NCBI GenBank assembly: GCA_020048895.1
Contig: JAIFLV010000040.1
Coordinates: 1-63,057, forward strand
Source: Rhodoferax sp.
GTDB taxonomy: Bacteria; Pseudomonadota; Gammaproteobacteria; Burkholderiales; Burkholderiaceae_C
DNA length: 63,057 nucleotides
Direction: 5' to 3'
The notes under the pieces are model-generated. The model saw only the letters and a list, made by a program, of their open reading frames with translations. It did not search any database and had not been told where the DNA came from. Numbering within the stretch: the stretch's first letter is position 1; every line of letters starts with the position of its first letter. Shown here piece after piece: positions 55,189-63,057 of the stretch. The translations under genes were made by a program, and so were the position numbers.

Positions 55189-56037
55189 ATGGATTCACAG
55201 GTAACGCCAGCTTCCGGAAGTTTCATTTCCGCCACGCATGAAAATTACACGACCTTTCCTGCAGGCCCAAGTGCCATCAGCTCGATCAATGTCTCCGATG
55301 GCCTGGAGCGCAACAAAATAACGGTCTCGTGGGCTAAGCACCTGGATGAAGTGAGAGAAGCACAACGCTTGCGACACCAGGTGTTTGCCGTGGAAATGGG
55401 GGCAACCCTGCCCATCACCATTGCGGGCCACGACATCGACCTGTTCGACAACTTTTGCGAGCATCTGCTGGTGCGCGATGTGGCGAGCAAAGAGGTCATT
55501 GGTACCTACCGCGTTCTCACTCCCGCGCAGGCAGCACGAGTGGGAAGCACCTACAGTGACACCGAATTTGATCTCACCCGTCTGCGGGGCCTGCGTGAAA
55601 GCATGGTGGAGCTGGGCCGCAGCTGTGTTCGTGCAGACCATCGGCATGGTGGTGTGATCATGGCCTTGTGGAGCGCTCTGGCAGAGTTCATGGTGCGCAA
55701 TCAACTCGACACCATGATTGGCTGCGCCAGCATCCCCATGTTGCACAACGGAGTCATCAGCGGGGATGTGGCTGCGAGTATCTGGAGCAAGGTAAGGCAT
55801 AGTCACCTGGCGCCCATCGAATACCATGTCCGGCCCCGGCGACCGCTGCCTTTGGAGCGTCTGAATTGCGAGCTGGATGTCGACCCACCCGCGCTGATAA
55901 AGGGGTACTTGCGTCTTGGTGCCAAGGTGCTGGGACCGCCAGCGTGGGACCCGGACTTCAACTCCGCAGATTTGCCGATGCTGATGCGCATTGAGGATTT
56001 GCCAATGCGTTACCGCAAGCACTTCCTGGGTCAATGA
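55189..56037 (+). CDS. OlsB-like GNAT acyltransferase
   Basis: 282-residue protein resembling the N-acyltransferases that make lyso-ornithine lipid (OlsB) and related hemolysin-like acyltransferases. Seen: VREAQRLRHQVFAVEMGATLP, HDIDLFDNFCEHLLVRDV, IGTYRVLTPAQA, ESMVELGRSCVRADHR and GCASIPM, with PALIKGYLRLGAKVLGPPAWD near the end. These enzymes take the acyl chain from acyl-ACP. The ATG at 55189 follows AAGAGGAG; a longer frame upstream is unsupported. It overlaps the phosphoesterase gene (ATGATG) and starts a three-gene operon. Confidence 0.86.
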   Translation: MDSQVTPASGSFISATHENYTTFPAGPSAISSINVSDGLERNKITVSWAKHLDEVREAQRLRHQVFAVEMGATLPITIAGHDIDLFDNFCEHLLVRDVASKEVIGTYRVLTPAQAARVGSTYSDTEFDLTRLRGLRESMVELGRSCVRADHRHGGVIMALWSALAEFMVRNQLDTMIGCASIPMLHNGVISGDVAASIWSKVRHSHLAPIEYHVRPRRPLPLERLNCELDVDPPALIKGYLRLGAKVLGPPAWDPDFNSADLPMLMRIEDLPMRYRKHFLGQ

Positions 56038-56906
56038 TGCGAACCGCCTTTGACACAGTGGCGGGTCAATGGCAAGGCATGCCAGGGTTCACATCAGGAA
56101 CCACCGACCCGGAAGAAGAAACGCATGGCAGCCGGGTGCGGGCCATCTTTATTTCCGACATCCACCTGGGCACCGCGGGTTGCCAGGCACAGGCCCTGCT
56201 GGAATTTCTCAAATCCCACCCCAGCGAGTACCTCTACTTGGTGGGTGACATTGTGGACGGATGGCAACTCCGCAGACGCTGGTTCTGGCCACAGGCACAC
56301 AACGATGTGGTGCAAAAACTGCTGCGCCGCGCGCGCAAAGGATGCAAGGTGCTATTTATCCCGGGCAACCATGACGAATTCGCCAGAGACTTCATCGGGC
56401 TCCAGTTTGGTGGCATTGAAGTCCTCGAGGACGCCACCCACAAAACCGCTGATGGTCGTAGCCTCTGGATTACCCACGGCGACTATTTTGATGGCGTTAT
56501 TCAATGCGCCAAGTGGCTCGCGTTTCTGGGTGACAACCTGTACGAATTCACCCTCAAACTCAATCGGCATCTCAACCGGTTGCGCACGCGCATGGGGCTG
56601 CCGTACTGGTCACTTTCAGCCTATCTCAAGCACAAGGTCAAGAAAGCCCTCAACTACGTCACAGACTTTGAGGTGGCCGTGGCAGCAGAGGCTCGCGCAC
56701 GCGGACACGATGGCGTTGTTTGCGGACACATTCACCGAGCGGAGATGCGGCACATTGACGGTACGCTGTATTGCAACGATGGCGACTGGGTCGAGAGTCG
56801 CACCGCTTTGGTGGAGCATTTCGATGGACGGCTTGAACTCATCTATTGGAGTGAAGAATCCAAAGTCAATCTGTCAGTGCCTCACTATCAAGGTGTGCCA
56901 GCATGA
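56034..56906 (+). CDS. Calcineurin-like metallophosphoesterase (LpxH/UDP-diacylglucosamine hydrolase-like)
   Basis: 290-residue phosphoesterase. The five metal-site motifs are all present: FISDIHLG, GDIVDGW, PGNHDE, ITHGDYFD and GHIHRAE. The size and spacing fit the UDP-2,3-diacylglucosamine pyrophosphatase-like group, and the region GLPYWSLSAYLKHKVKKALNY is typical. The two ATGs at 56034 and 56037 are both possible; the first overlaps the preceding stop. It lies in one operon with an acyltransferase and a glycosyltransferase, so a lipid-linked substrate is plausible. Confidence 0.88.
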   Translation: MMRTAFDTVAGQWQGMPGFTSGTTDPEEETHGSRVRAIFISDIHLGTAGCQAQALLEFLKSHPSEYLYLVGDIVDGWQLRRRWFWPQAHNDVVQKLLRRARKGCKVLFIPGNHDEFARDFIGLQFGGIEVLEDATHKTADGRSLWITHGDYFDGVIQCAKWLAFLGDNLYEFTLKLNRHLNRLRTRMGLPYWSLSAYLKHKVKKALNYVTDFEVAVAAEARARGHDGVVCGHIHRAEMRHIDGTLYCNDGDWVESRTALVEHFDGRLELIYWSEESKVNLSVPHYQGVPA

Positions 56907-57976
56907 GGATCGCACTGATCACTGACGCATGGACGCCCCAGGTCAACGGTGTCGTGACGACGCTCGTCGAACTGGTGCGGGAACTGGAGCTGTTGGGGCA
57001 TCAGGTAGAAGTTGTTCACCCCAACCTGTTCGCTACACGCGCCTGCCCCGGCTACTCTGGCATTGACCTGGCTGTGCGTCCCTATAAGCGGTTGGCAAGC
57101 CGCCTTGACGCCTTCACACCCGACGCCATCCATCTGGCAACCGAAGGCCCATTGGGTTGGGCAGGACGCAAATACTGCCTGCGGCGCAAACTGTCGTTCA
57201 CCACGGCATTTCATACGCGTTTCCCGGAGATTCTGCAGGCTGCGCTGAAAATCCCGTTGTGGCTGGGCTATGCCTTGTTCCGACACTTTCACAAGCGGTC
57301 GGCAGGTGTGATGGTGCCAACGCCCAGCGTCATGCGTATGCTGGCACTGCGCGGATTTTCAAATCTGCGCAGCTGGTCACACGGTGTTGACATGGAGCTC
57401 TTTCGCTATGCGAGTACTGCCGCCATCTATGAGCCACTCGGGCCACTGGCTCGTCCAGTATCGCTTTTCGTTGGGCGCATCTCCTACGAAAAGAACATCG
57501 AAGCCTTCCTGAACCTGAACGTCCCCGGCACCAAGGTGGTATGCGGTGTCGGACCTTTGGAGCACGGGTTGCGGGAGCGTTTTCCGCAGGTTCGCTGGCT
57601 GGGTGTTTTGCCGCGCAACGAACTCGCATCTGTGTACGGTTGCGCCGACGTATTCGTCATGTCCAGCCGAAACGAAACCTTTGGACTGGTCATGCTGGAA
57701 GCCATGGCTTGTGGAACTCCGGTGGCGGCTTACCCTGTGGAAGGGCCGCTGGAGGTAATGGGGTCTCCGCCGCAAGGCGGTGCGCTGGCAGAAGATTTGC
57801 GTGCAGCGTGGTACCAGGCATATGCGGTACCACGCCAAGACGCCAGGAATAGAGCCCTGGACTTCAGTTGGAAGGCAGCTACGCAACTTTTTGCCAAGAA
57901 TCTGGTACCTGCCAGGGCGGGGTTGTCGCTTGACGCGACGAACGAGATCAAGACTTCTTGGGTCGCCCGGTCTTGA
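56903..57976 (+). CDS. GT4 glycosyltransferase (mannosyl/glucosyl-lipid type)
   Basis: 357-residue retaining glycosyltransferase. The N-lobe starts MRIALITDAWTPQVNGVVTT, as in diacylglycerol or phosphatidylinositol glycosyltransferases, with HLATEGPLGWAGRKYC, a FTTAFHTRFPEI segment and the C-lobe FVGRISYEKNIEAFL, CGVGPLEHGLRERFP and SRNETFGLVMLEAMACGTPV (EX7E). It overlaps the phosphoesterase gene by 4 bp (ATGA). The context suggests sugar transfer to a membrane lipid. Its 3' end overlaps that of the convergent basic-protein gene by 29 bp. Confidence 0.9.
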   Translation: MRIALITDAWTPQVNGVVTTLVELVRELELLGHQVEVVHPNLFATRACPGYSGIDLAVRPYKRLASRLDAFTPDAIHLATEGPLGWAGRKYCLRRKLSFTTAFHTRFPEILQAALKIPLWLGYALFRHFHKRSAGVMVPTPSVMRMLALRGFSNLRSWSHGVDMELFRYASTAAIYEPLGPLARPVSLFVGRISYEKNIEAFLNLNVPGTKVVCGVGPLEHGLRERFPQVRWLGVLPRNELASVYGCADVFVMSSRNETFGLVMLEAMACGTPVAAYPVEGPLEVMGSPPQGGALAEDLRAAWYQAYAVPRQDARNRALDFSWKAATQLFAKNLVPARAGLSLDATNEIKTSWVARS

Positions 57977-58385
57977 GGTTGGGAACAGCTTTGATCGCGG
58001 CCAGGAATGCAGCATCGGTCATCGCCGCAAGCGCCTTGATGCCCCCACGGATCAGTTCGGTTTTTTTGATGTGAGTTTGCAAAGTAGCAGCACGTGCTTT
58101 CAACAGGTCCAGCACTTCGTATTCGGCTTTGGGCATGGTCAGGCTGTCGCGCACCAGTTTTGGTTTTTTGACTTTGACAGGCTTTGCTGCAACGGCTGGA
58201 GCCGCTTTTGCAGGGGTCTGTGTGACGGACAGTGGCTTTGCATTTTTGGGCTTGGCGACGGTTTTCGCGGTCATTACCTTGGTCGCAGCGACAGCCTTTG
58301 CGGGCTTTGCCACGGGCGCGGCCTTGGCTTTGGGCGCGGTTTTTGCGGTGGTGACGGTACCGGATGGTTTGTCTGTAGACATCAT
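57948..58385 (-). CDS. Basic Lys/Ala-rich protein with conserved C-terminal helix region
   Basis: 145-residue protein. The N-terminal 75 residues are an Ala/Lys/Pro-rich, histone-H1-like tail (APKAKAAPVAKPAKAV). The C-terminal 70 residues are ordered: VRDSLTMPKAEYEVLDLLK and KKTELIRGGIKALAAMTDA resemble ribbon-helix-helix-type DNA-binding proteins, and the protein ends NLKTGRPKKS. DNA binding is likely but the family is not certain. The start is the ATG at 58385. A perfect 12-bp palindrome lies 13 bp upstream of the start, so autoregulation is possible. Its 3' end overlaps the glycosyltransferase gene tail to tail. Confidence 0.7.
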   Translation of the reverse strand: MMSTDKPSGTVTTAKTAPKAKAAPVAKPAKAVAATKVMTAKTVAKPKNAKPLSVTQTPAKAAPAVAAKPVKVKKPKLVRDSLTMPKAEYEVLDLLKARAATLQTHIKKTELIRGGIKALAAMTDAAFLAAIKAVPNLKTGRPKKS

Positions 58386-58398
58386 GATTCCTGAAGTT

Positions 58399-58423
58399 AA
58401 CGGTGTAAACAGTTTACACCGTT
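58399..58423. promoter_or_regulatory. 25-bp palindromic operator upstream of the basic protein gene
   Basis: AACGGTGTAAAC-A-GTTTACACCGTT: perfect 12-bp inverted repeat around one base, flanked by CTGAAG and TTCAGG which also pair partly. It lies between the start codon (58385) and the upstream gene, where a promoter must be. Typical of a dimeric regulator site. Confidence 0.65.
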
Positions 58424-58450
58424 TCAGGAAACGCTTAGACGGGGCGCGGC

Positions 58451-58933
58451 TCAATCCGGCATGAGCGCAAGTACAACACTTTCATCGTAGCCCATCTGTT
58501 CCGGCACCCCCATGCTGAGCCAACCGTCTTCGAAAAGTGAATCCAGCAACGTTTGCAGACGGAACAGGTTCCAGAACATGGTTGGTGAGTCTTTCAATTT
58601 ACGATTGGGGCAGCGTTCGCAGACAGTGCAGGCAATGGCGTTCTCGCTCTGCGCATTTTTTGCGACCGCGAGTCCCAAAGCCGCTGCATCACGCTGATTG
58701 ACGACTCCGCATGGCGGGTCATCCGGACGGCACGGTAGTGCGGCGCCTGACGACTCCGCATGGCGGGTCATCCGGACGGCACGGTAGTGCGGCGCCTGCG
58801 CGTCAAAGTGTGCTACCTCGTTTCTCAGGGGGGTCACAATTTCGTGGTCTGTGCCAAAGCGAAGCTCCATCTTCTGAATCAATTGGCAAAGGTAACTGTG
58901 GTGGCGTGAGACGGGCGTGCTGGCGAAGGTCAT
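58451..58933 (-). CDS. Hypothetical protein with CxxCxxC-like motif and internal tandem duplication
   Basis: Unrecognised protein of about 160 residues starting at the ATG at 58933 (MTFASTPVSRHHSYLCQLIQ). The C-terminal part has ACTVCERCPN (Cys-x2-Cys-x2-Cys) and SPTMFWNLFRLQTLLDSLF. In the middle the DNA carries two exact 49-bp copies in tandem; because 49 is not a multiple of three the copies are read in different frames (VRMTRHAESSG, then LPCRPDDPPCG). Both flanks look protein-like, so either the frame has recently been altered here or an earlier change compensates. Upstream in-frame start TTG at 58996 is less likely. Confidence 0.55.
   Translation of the reverse strand: MTFASTPVSRHHSYLCQLIQKMELRFGTDHEIVTPLRNEVAHFDAQAPHYRAVRMTRHAESSGAALPCRPDDPPCGVVNQRDAAALGLAVAKNAQSENAIACTVCERCPNRKLKDSPTMFWNLFRLQTLLDSLFEDGWLSMGVPEQMGYDESVVLALMPD
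58699..58796. repeat. 49-bp perfect tandem repeat, two copies
   Basis: Copies at 58699-58747 and 58748-58796, each starting TGACGACTCCGCATGGCGGG and containing the short palindrome CCGC-ATG-GCGG. It lies inside the hypothetical gene and shifts its frame by one base. Confidence 0.9.
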
Positions 58934-58967
58934 GTTGGTACTCGATGTGTTGATGTATGGGACTCGT

Positions 58968-59102
58968 TCATGCCCAACTTGATCGAAGTCTGGCAATGCG
59001 ATTCAGGAGATAAACGCGCTGCAACGCAATGAATTCACCGGTACCGTGCGCAACGGCGAGCGCGATGGCGAAAGCGCTGAGGTAGCCTGATCGATTCTTC
59101 AT
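58968..59102 (-). CDS. Small hydrophobic peptide (44 residues)
   Basis: Short frame ATG at 59102 to TGA at 58970-58968: MKNRSGYLSAFAIALAVAHG, then TGEFIALQRVYLLNRIARLR. A basic start and one hydrophobic segment suggest a small membrane or exported peptide. A weak AGGGA stretch lies upstream. It runs in the same direction as the hypothetical gene 34 bp further on and may be co-transcribed. Too short for certainty. Confidence 0.4.
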   Translation of the reverse strand: MKNRSGYLSAFAIALAVAHGTGEFIALQRVYLLNRIARLRSSWA

Positions 59103-59159
59103 GGAAGGTCCCTGACTCGAACAATAGATTGGACATTAGCGCCAAAATATTTCAGTTTG

Positions 59160-60248
59160 ATGACTTCGCGCAGAAGCAACACGACTCGGCGATGCCATTC
59201 CCAGGGTGGCGCGCAGTCAGTATGCTCACCTTCCGTGACACCCATCGAACTTCCGGAATTGGTTGCATTGGAGCGCCTCATTGAACTGGGTCGCGGCCAT
59301 CTGGAGCACCGCGTTGTCCGGACAGTTCAACTGCCTTCGGGAACTAGTCTTCCGGTGCATGCAGTGACCCTGGGCAACCCGGACCCATCAGCGTCGGCAG
59401 TGGGCTATTTTGGTGGTGTGCATGGGCTGGAGCGCATCGGTTGCGAGGTGGTGCTGGCGTACTTGCAAAGCCTTGTCATGCGTTTGCAATGGGATAGCAC
59501 GCTGCACAAGCAACTGGAGTCGGTGCGCATGGTGTTCATGCCCCTGGTCAACCCGGGCGGGCTGGCGTTGGGCACACGTGCCAACCCCAATGGCGTAGAC
59601 CTGATGCGCAACGCACCGGTAGATGCCAGGGAGAAAGTTCCATTCCTTTTGGGCGGGCATCGCATGAGTGCCCGGTTGCCGTGGTATCGTGGCCCGATCT
59701 CAGACGCCATGGAAGACGAGAATCAGGCGGTTTGTGAAGTAGTCCACGCGGAATTGCTCTCTCGACCCTTCAGCGTGGCCGTTGATTGCCATTCCGGGTT
59801 TGGTGCCACAGACCGCATCTGGTTTCCCTTTGCGCACACCCGCGCGCCCATCGGGCACCTTGCGGAAGTGCATGCGCTCAAGGAGATCTTTGCAGGCTCC
59901 CACAGCCATCACCGGTACATCTTCGAGCCGCAAAGCATCCAGTACCTCGCGCATGGTGACTTGTGGGACCATCTCTATATGCAGTCCTGTCTGCAGCCGG
60001 GGCGGACCTTTCTACCGTTAACGCTGGAAATGGGGTCGTGGCTGTGGGTGAAGAAGAATCCACGGCAACTGTTTTCCAGGCATGGCATGTTCAACCCCTT
60101 GATTGAGCACCGTCAGCAGCGTGTATTGCGGCAGCACCAGCAGTTTCTGGACTTTCTTTCGCGCGCGGCATGTGGTCATGCGCTGTGGCTCCCAGGAACG
60201 CAGGAGCGCGAGAGGAGCCATGCACGCGCCCTGCAGGAGTGGTTCTAG
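59160..60248 (+). CDS. M14-like zinc carboxypeptidase/deacylase
   Basis: Zinc hydrolase of about 362 residues of the M14/AstE-AspA type. Zinc ligands: GGVHGLERIG (His, Glu) and VDCHSGFG (His); substrate region NPNGVDLMRN; the general base Glu lies in LTLEMGSWLW. It would remove a terminal residue or acyl group from a peptide or amidated substrate. The first 27 residues look non-conserved; a GTG start at about 59235 (VTPIELPEL) is possible. It ends 3 bp before the next gene, so the two hydrolase genes form an operon. Confidence 0.82.
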   Translation: MTSRRSNTTRRCHSQGGAQSVCSPSVTPIELPELVALERLIELGRGHLEHRVVRTVQLPSGTSLPVHAVTLGNPDPSASAVGYFGGVHGLERIGCEVVLAYLQSLVMRLQWDSTLHKQLESVRMVFMPLVNPGGLALGTRANPNGVDLMRNAPVDAREKVPFLLGGHRMSARLPWYRGPISDAMEDENQAVCEVVHAELLSRPFSVAVDCHSGFGATDRIWFPFAHTRAPIGHLAEVHALKEIFAGSHSHHRYIFEPQSIQYLAHGDLWDHLYMQSCLQPGRTFLPLTLEMGSWLWVKKNPRQLFSRHGMFNPLIEHRQQRVLRQHQQFLDFLSRAACGHALWLPGTQERERSHARALQEWF

Positions 60249-60251
60249 GGC

Positions 60252-60995
60252 ATGACCGACTGGATATTTCTGCGGGGACTGGTTCGTGAACAACGGCACT
60301 GGGGGGGCTTTGTTCGCGAATTTGAGTCGCGCGTTCCAGATGCCAAAGTACACACTATAGATCTGCCAGGCAACGGAGTGCTGAACACCCTGCGCAGCCC
60401 GTTGACCCTATTGGAGATGGTCAATGCCTGTCGCAGCCAGTTGCAACAACAAGGAGTTGTACCCCCCTTCCGCTTTGTATCCGTCTCCATGGGTTCCATG
60501 GTCGCAGTCCAATGGGCGCATGCCTATCCAGACGAAGTGGCTGCCATGGTGCTCATCAACACGAGCATGCGTCCGTTCAACCGCATTTACCAACGCTTGC
60601 GCCCGGCAAACTACATCCCCATTCTGAAGCTGCTTGTTGCGGGAGCGACTGCACTCCAGTGGGAGCAGGCTATTCTGAAAATGACAAGCCACCATCCGGG
60701 CGAACCCGTGCTCGAATCCTGGACACACCTGCGCGAGCACTTTCCGGTGTCGCGCTGGAACGCACTGCGTCAACTCTGGGCGGCAGCGCGTTTTCGTGCG
60801 CCAACACGAAAACCATGCGCCAAAGTACTTGTGCTGGTCAGTGAGCAAGACCAACTGGTGTCCGCTGACTGCTCCCAAGCCATTGCCAGGCGGTGGGATG
60901 TTCCGATCAAAGTTCATCCCAGCGCCGGGCATGACCTGACGCTGGATGACGGTCCCTGGGTGGCGCAGCAGGTGCTGCTCTGGGTGGACTCGTAG
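60252..60995 (+). CDS. Alpha/beta-hydrolase
   Basis: 247-residue cytosolic hydrolase. It starts MTDWIFLRGLVREQRHWGGF (oxyanion-region strand), the nucleophile Ser lies in VSVSMGSMVA, the acid in VSEQDQLVS and the His in PSAGHDLTLDDG. The nucleophile elbow deviates from GxSxG (first Gly is Ser), as in some BioH-like enzymes. Substrate unknown. Co-transcribed with the zinc hydrolase gene 3 bp upstream. Confidence 0.86.
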   Translation: MTDWIFLRGLVREQRHWGGFVREFESRVPDAKVHTIDLPGNGVLNTLRSPLTLLEMVNACRSQLQQQGVVPPFRFVSVSMGSMVAVQWAHAYPDEVAAMVLINTSMRPFNRIYQRLRPANYIPILKLLVAGATALQWEQAILKMTSHHPGEPVLESWTHLREHFPVSRWNALRQLWAAARFRAPTRKPCAKVLVLVSEQDQLVSADCSQAIARRWDVPIKVHPSAGHDLTLDDGPWVAQQVLLWVDS

Positions 60996-61116
60996 AACCA
61001 GCGGTTCGTCACAGAACCGTCACGCTCTGCAACTACTCTGAGCGTTTCCTTCACACACGGTAGCGCTTGGGCGTGGATCACATTCATCCGCCAGGCCTGC
61101 CAAGGATTCGTCAACC

Positions 61117-62958
61117 ATGCATGCACAGGTCCCGTCCATCTCCCATCGCGATTTGCCGCCCAATGGTGCGGCGTTCCCCATCGACCTGATTACAGGAGGA
61201 GCCAGCGTGCTTGAGAACATCCTGGAGCAAAAACGCCTTTTCCCGGTTTTCCAGCCGATTGTGAGTCTGGCCGACGCTTCCATTTATGCGCACGAGGCAC
61301 TGATTCGTGGTCCCCAGGGTTCACACCTGCACACGCCAGATGCGTTGTTGCGTGCAGCGGCCCAAGAGGAGCTCAGCCACCCCTTTGAGTACGCCTGCAT
61401 GGAAGTGGCGATCCAGACCTGGGGCCGAATCAAGGCGCAGGGGCGTGTGTTTGTCAACGTCAGCGCCGATGCTTTGATGGAGCTGTACAACCGCCAAGGT
61501 CGCGAAAGGCTGACGATGCTGGTGCACAGCTTTGGTGTACTGCCGCGCATGCTGGTACTGGAGATCACAGAGCATGAACGTGTCACCGACATGGACCAGC
61601 TTGCTGAGGTGGTGCATCAAGTGCGCACCACTGGCGTTTCGCTGGCACTGGATGATTTCGGTGATGGACGCTCAAGTCTTCGCCTATGGTCACAGCTGAA
61701 ACCCGAAATTGTCAAGATCGACAAGTACTTCACCAAGGATATCTGCGCCCACGCAGACAAGCTGAAAACAATACAGGCTTTGCAACAGATCGCTTCCATC
61801 TTTGGCAGCGAACTGGTGGCCGAGGGCATCGAGACCGCGCAGGACATGCGGGTGCTACGCGATTTGGGCATCAGTTACGGGCAGGGCTATTTTCTGGGGC
61901 ACCCCGATCGCCAGCCAGCCAAATACGCGCAGGTCAACGCGCAGCGGGTTTTGCGTGAGCGTGAAATCGCAGTGTTCCCCGAATTAGGTCGCGCTGCAAG
62001 CTATGGGCAATTGAAGAACCTGGCGACCGTATCGGCGCCCACGGTCACATTGCGATCCACCAATGACGAACTGGCCGCGCTATTTCTCGGTGGCCCGGAC
62101 TTGCACGCAATTGCCTTGCTCGAAGGTGAGCGGCCGGTTGGACTGATCAACCGGGCGCGGTTCATGAACGAATATTCCAAGTTGTATTACCGGGAGGTCT
62201 GGGGACGCAAGCCATGCGCTGCCCATGCGAACATGGAGCCTCGCTTGATAGAGAAAAACCACAGCATCGACCAGCTGCTGGGAATTTTGACTTCGACCGA
62301 CCAGCGCTATCTGTCAGACGGATTCATCATTACGGACAACGGTCAGTACGTCGGTTTAGGCACAGGTGACCAGTTGGTACGGTCGGTGACGGAAACGCGC
62401 ATTGAGGCGGCACGCCACGCCAATCCATTGACATTCTTGCCGGGAAACATACCGATCAGTCTGCACATCGAACGCTTGCTAAAGAAGCAGGTCAACTTTA
62501 TTGCGTGCTATGCAGATCTGAACAACTTCAAAACGTTCAACGACCACTATGGTTATTGGCGCGGTGATGAAATGATCCGGCTGCTGGCCAAAGTCTGCAT
62601 GGAGCAATGTGATTCGCAACGTGACTTTCTGGGGCATGTCGGAGGAGACGATTTCATCTTGTTGCTGCAGAGTCCCAACTGGCGGCAACGGTGTGAGCGG
62701 GTCGTCGCAGACTTCGACCGTCACGCGCTCATGATGTTCGATGAAAAAGCCCGTTCTGCGGGCGGCATCGAAGCGGAAGATCGGCAGGGTGTGGTTCGAT
62801 TTTTCCCCTGCACCACACTGTCCATCGGTGCCGTTGTGATCGATGGAAGCAGGTTTACGCGCCCGGATCAGGTAGCCAATCTGGCAGCGCTGGCAAAACA
62901 CGATGCCAAGCGGTCCGGCGGCGGGGTTGTTGAGCGCTGTGTCACAAAACCTTCATGA
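61117..62958 (+). CDS. EAL-CBS-GGDEF protein (cyclic di-GMP turnover)
   Basis: 613-residue cytosolic protein. EAL domain (about 30-275) with an intact active site: EALIRG (Glu60), FVNVSADAL, LEITEHE, LDDFGDGRSS, VKIDKYF and VAEGIET, so phosphodiesterase activity is likely. A CBS-like pair (about 300-440) could bind adenine nucleotides. The C-terminal GGDEF domain has GGDDF instead of GGDEF/GGEEF and retains YADLNNFKTFNDHYG; it may be weakly active or a GTP sensor. No membrane segment. The architecture matches EAL-CBS-GGDEF proteins linking energy state to cyclic di-GMP. It follows the hydrolase gene by 121 bp. Confidence 0.92.
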   Translation: MHAQVPSISHRDLPPNGAAFPIDLITGGASVLENILEQKRLFPVFQPIVSLADASIYAHEALIRGPQGSHLHTPDALLRAAAQEELSHPFEYACMEVAIQTWGRIKAQGRVFVNVSADALMELYNRQGRERLTMLVHSFGVLPRMLVLEITEHERVTDMDQLAEVVHQVRTTGVSLALDDFGDGRSSLRLWSQLKPEIVKIDKYFTKDICAHADKLKTIQALQQIASIFGSELVAEGIETAQDMRVLRDLGISYGQGYFLGHPDRQPAKYAQVNAQRVLREREIAVFPELGRAASYGQLKNLATVSAPTVTLRSTNDELAALFLGGPDLHAIALLEGERPVGLINRARFMNEYSKLYYREVWGRKPCAAHANMEPRLIEKNHSIDQLLGILTSTDQRYLSDGFIITDNGQYVGLGTGDQLVRSVTETRIEAARHANPLTFLPGNIPISLHIERLLKKQVNFIACYADLNNFKTFNDHYGYWRGDEMIRLLAKVCMEQCDSQRDFLGHVGGDDFILLLQSPNWRQRCERVVADFDRHALMMFDEKARSAGGIEAEDRQGVVRFFPCTTLSIGAVVIDGSRFTRPDQVANLAALAKHDAKRSGGGVVERCVTKPS

Positions 62959-62997
62959 GTGGCTTCTATGCTCGGGATTCATCTCCATAGGGCACTT

Positions 62998-63057
62998 ATG
63001 AAATCCAGGAAAAATCTCTTGTTGCAAGCACCACGTTCTCTGTTGGCAATGCTGCTC
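62998..63057 (+). CDS. Start of an exported protein (partial at right edge)
   Basis: Frame begins MKSRKNLLLQAPRSLLAMLL and runs off the window. The basic start followed by a hydrophobic core looks like a signal peptide. Nothing more can be said. Confidence 0.4.
   Translation, partial: MKSRKNLLLQAPRSLLAMLL

Noticed and set aside
1..63057. CRISPR array or intact insertion sequence
   Set aside because: No regularly spaced repeats and no transposase gene were recognised on either strand.

Overview
The window looks like a chromosome segment of a betaproteobacterium of the Comamonadaceae (Rhodoferax/Polaromonas-like). This rests on protein style and gene content: MinCDE, class I DAHP synthase, an extra IF-1 gene, NnrU, RdgC, a CHASE2 cyclase/two-partner-secretion locus, and a short dispersed intergenic repeat of a type I associate with this family. 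Most of the window appears GC-rich, with AT-richer stretches around 13.5-14.0 kb and 23-31 kb that look acquired. I could not run any database search, so family names come from motif recognition only.

Layout. 1-9.7 kb (minus strand): TpsB transporter, giant TpsA exoprotein, FecR/LysM periplasmic protein and a CHASE2 class III cyclase cut by the window edge, with overlapping or closely spaced genes behind one promoter. 9.8-12.9 kb: a GAF protein, a chemoreceptor with a CheR/CheB tether, and a small unknown protein. 12.9-14.4 kb: a repeat-rich patch around an AT-rich GNAT gene. 14.4-17.8 kb: copper ATPase CopA, divergent CopZ, a Crp/Fnr regulator and a DUF2892 membrane protein. 17.8-21.2 kb: a 94-bp inverted-repeat element, RdgC, a Spy-like periplasmic protein, a cysteine-less glutaredoxin, DUF2189 and DUF2788. 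21.2-31.0 kb (minus): a modification island with radical SAM enzyme, methyltransferase, glycosyltransferase, a methyltransferase-GT4-GT41 fusion, FkbM methyltransferase and a TPR-GT41 enzyme. 31.4-35.3 kb: a broken HEPN toxin gene beside an intact MNT antitoxin gene, NnrU, a diguanylate cyclase and an alpha/beta hydrolase. 35.4-37.5 kb: DnaA-box-like sites and minCDE. 37.5-45.4 kb: TANGO2-like protein, glutamine amidotransferase, DAHP synthase, a 710-residue dehydrogenase, a small protein with IF-1, and a LytS/LytT-type two-component pair. 45.5-54.8 kb: six-hairpin glycosidase, tRNA-Ala(CGC), Fic protein, luciferase-like monooxygenase, YccF, a second class III cyclase, and a Tat-exported PhoX-like lipoprotein with a clear terminator. 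54.8-63.1 kb: an OlsB-like acyltransferase/phosphoesterase/glycosyltransferase operon, a basic Lys/Ala-rich protein behind a 25-bp palindrome, a small two-gene unit with a 49-bp tandem duplication, an M14-like peptidase/hydrolase pair, an EAL-CBS-GGDEF protein and the start of an exported protein.

How parts may work together. The TPS operon couples secretion of a large adhesin to envelope sensing (FecR/LysM) and cyclic nucleotide synthesis. The 21-31 kb island reads as one pathway for a glycosylated, methylated and radical-modified surface molecule; its substrate is not visible. PhoX plus the acyltransferase/phosphoesterase/glycosyltransferase operon could belong to phosphate salvage and lipid remodelling, which is inference. 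No CRISPR array, rRNA or intact insertion sequence was seen.
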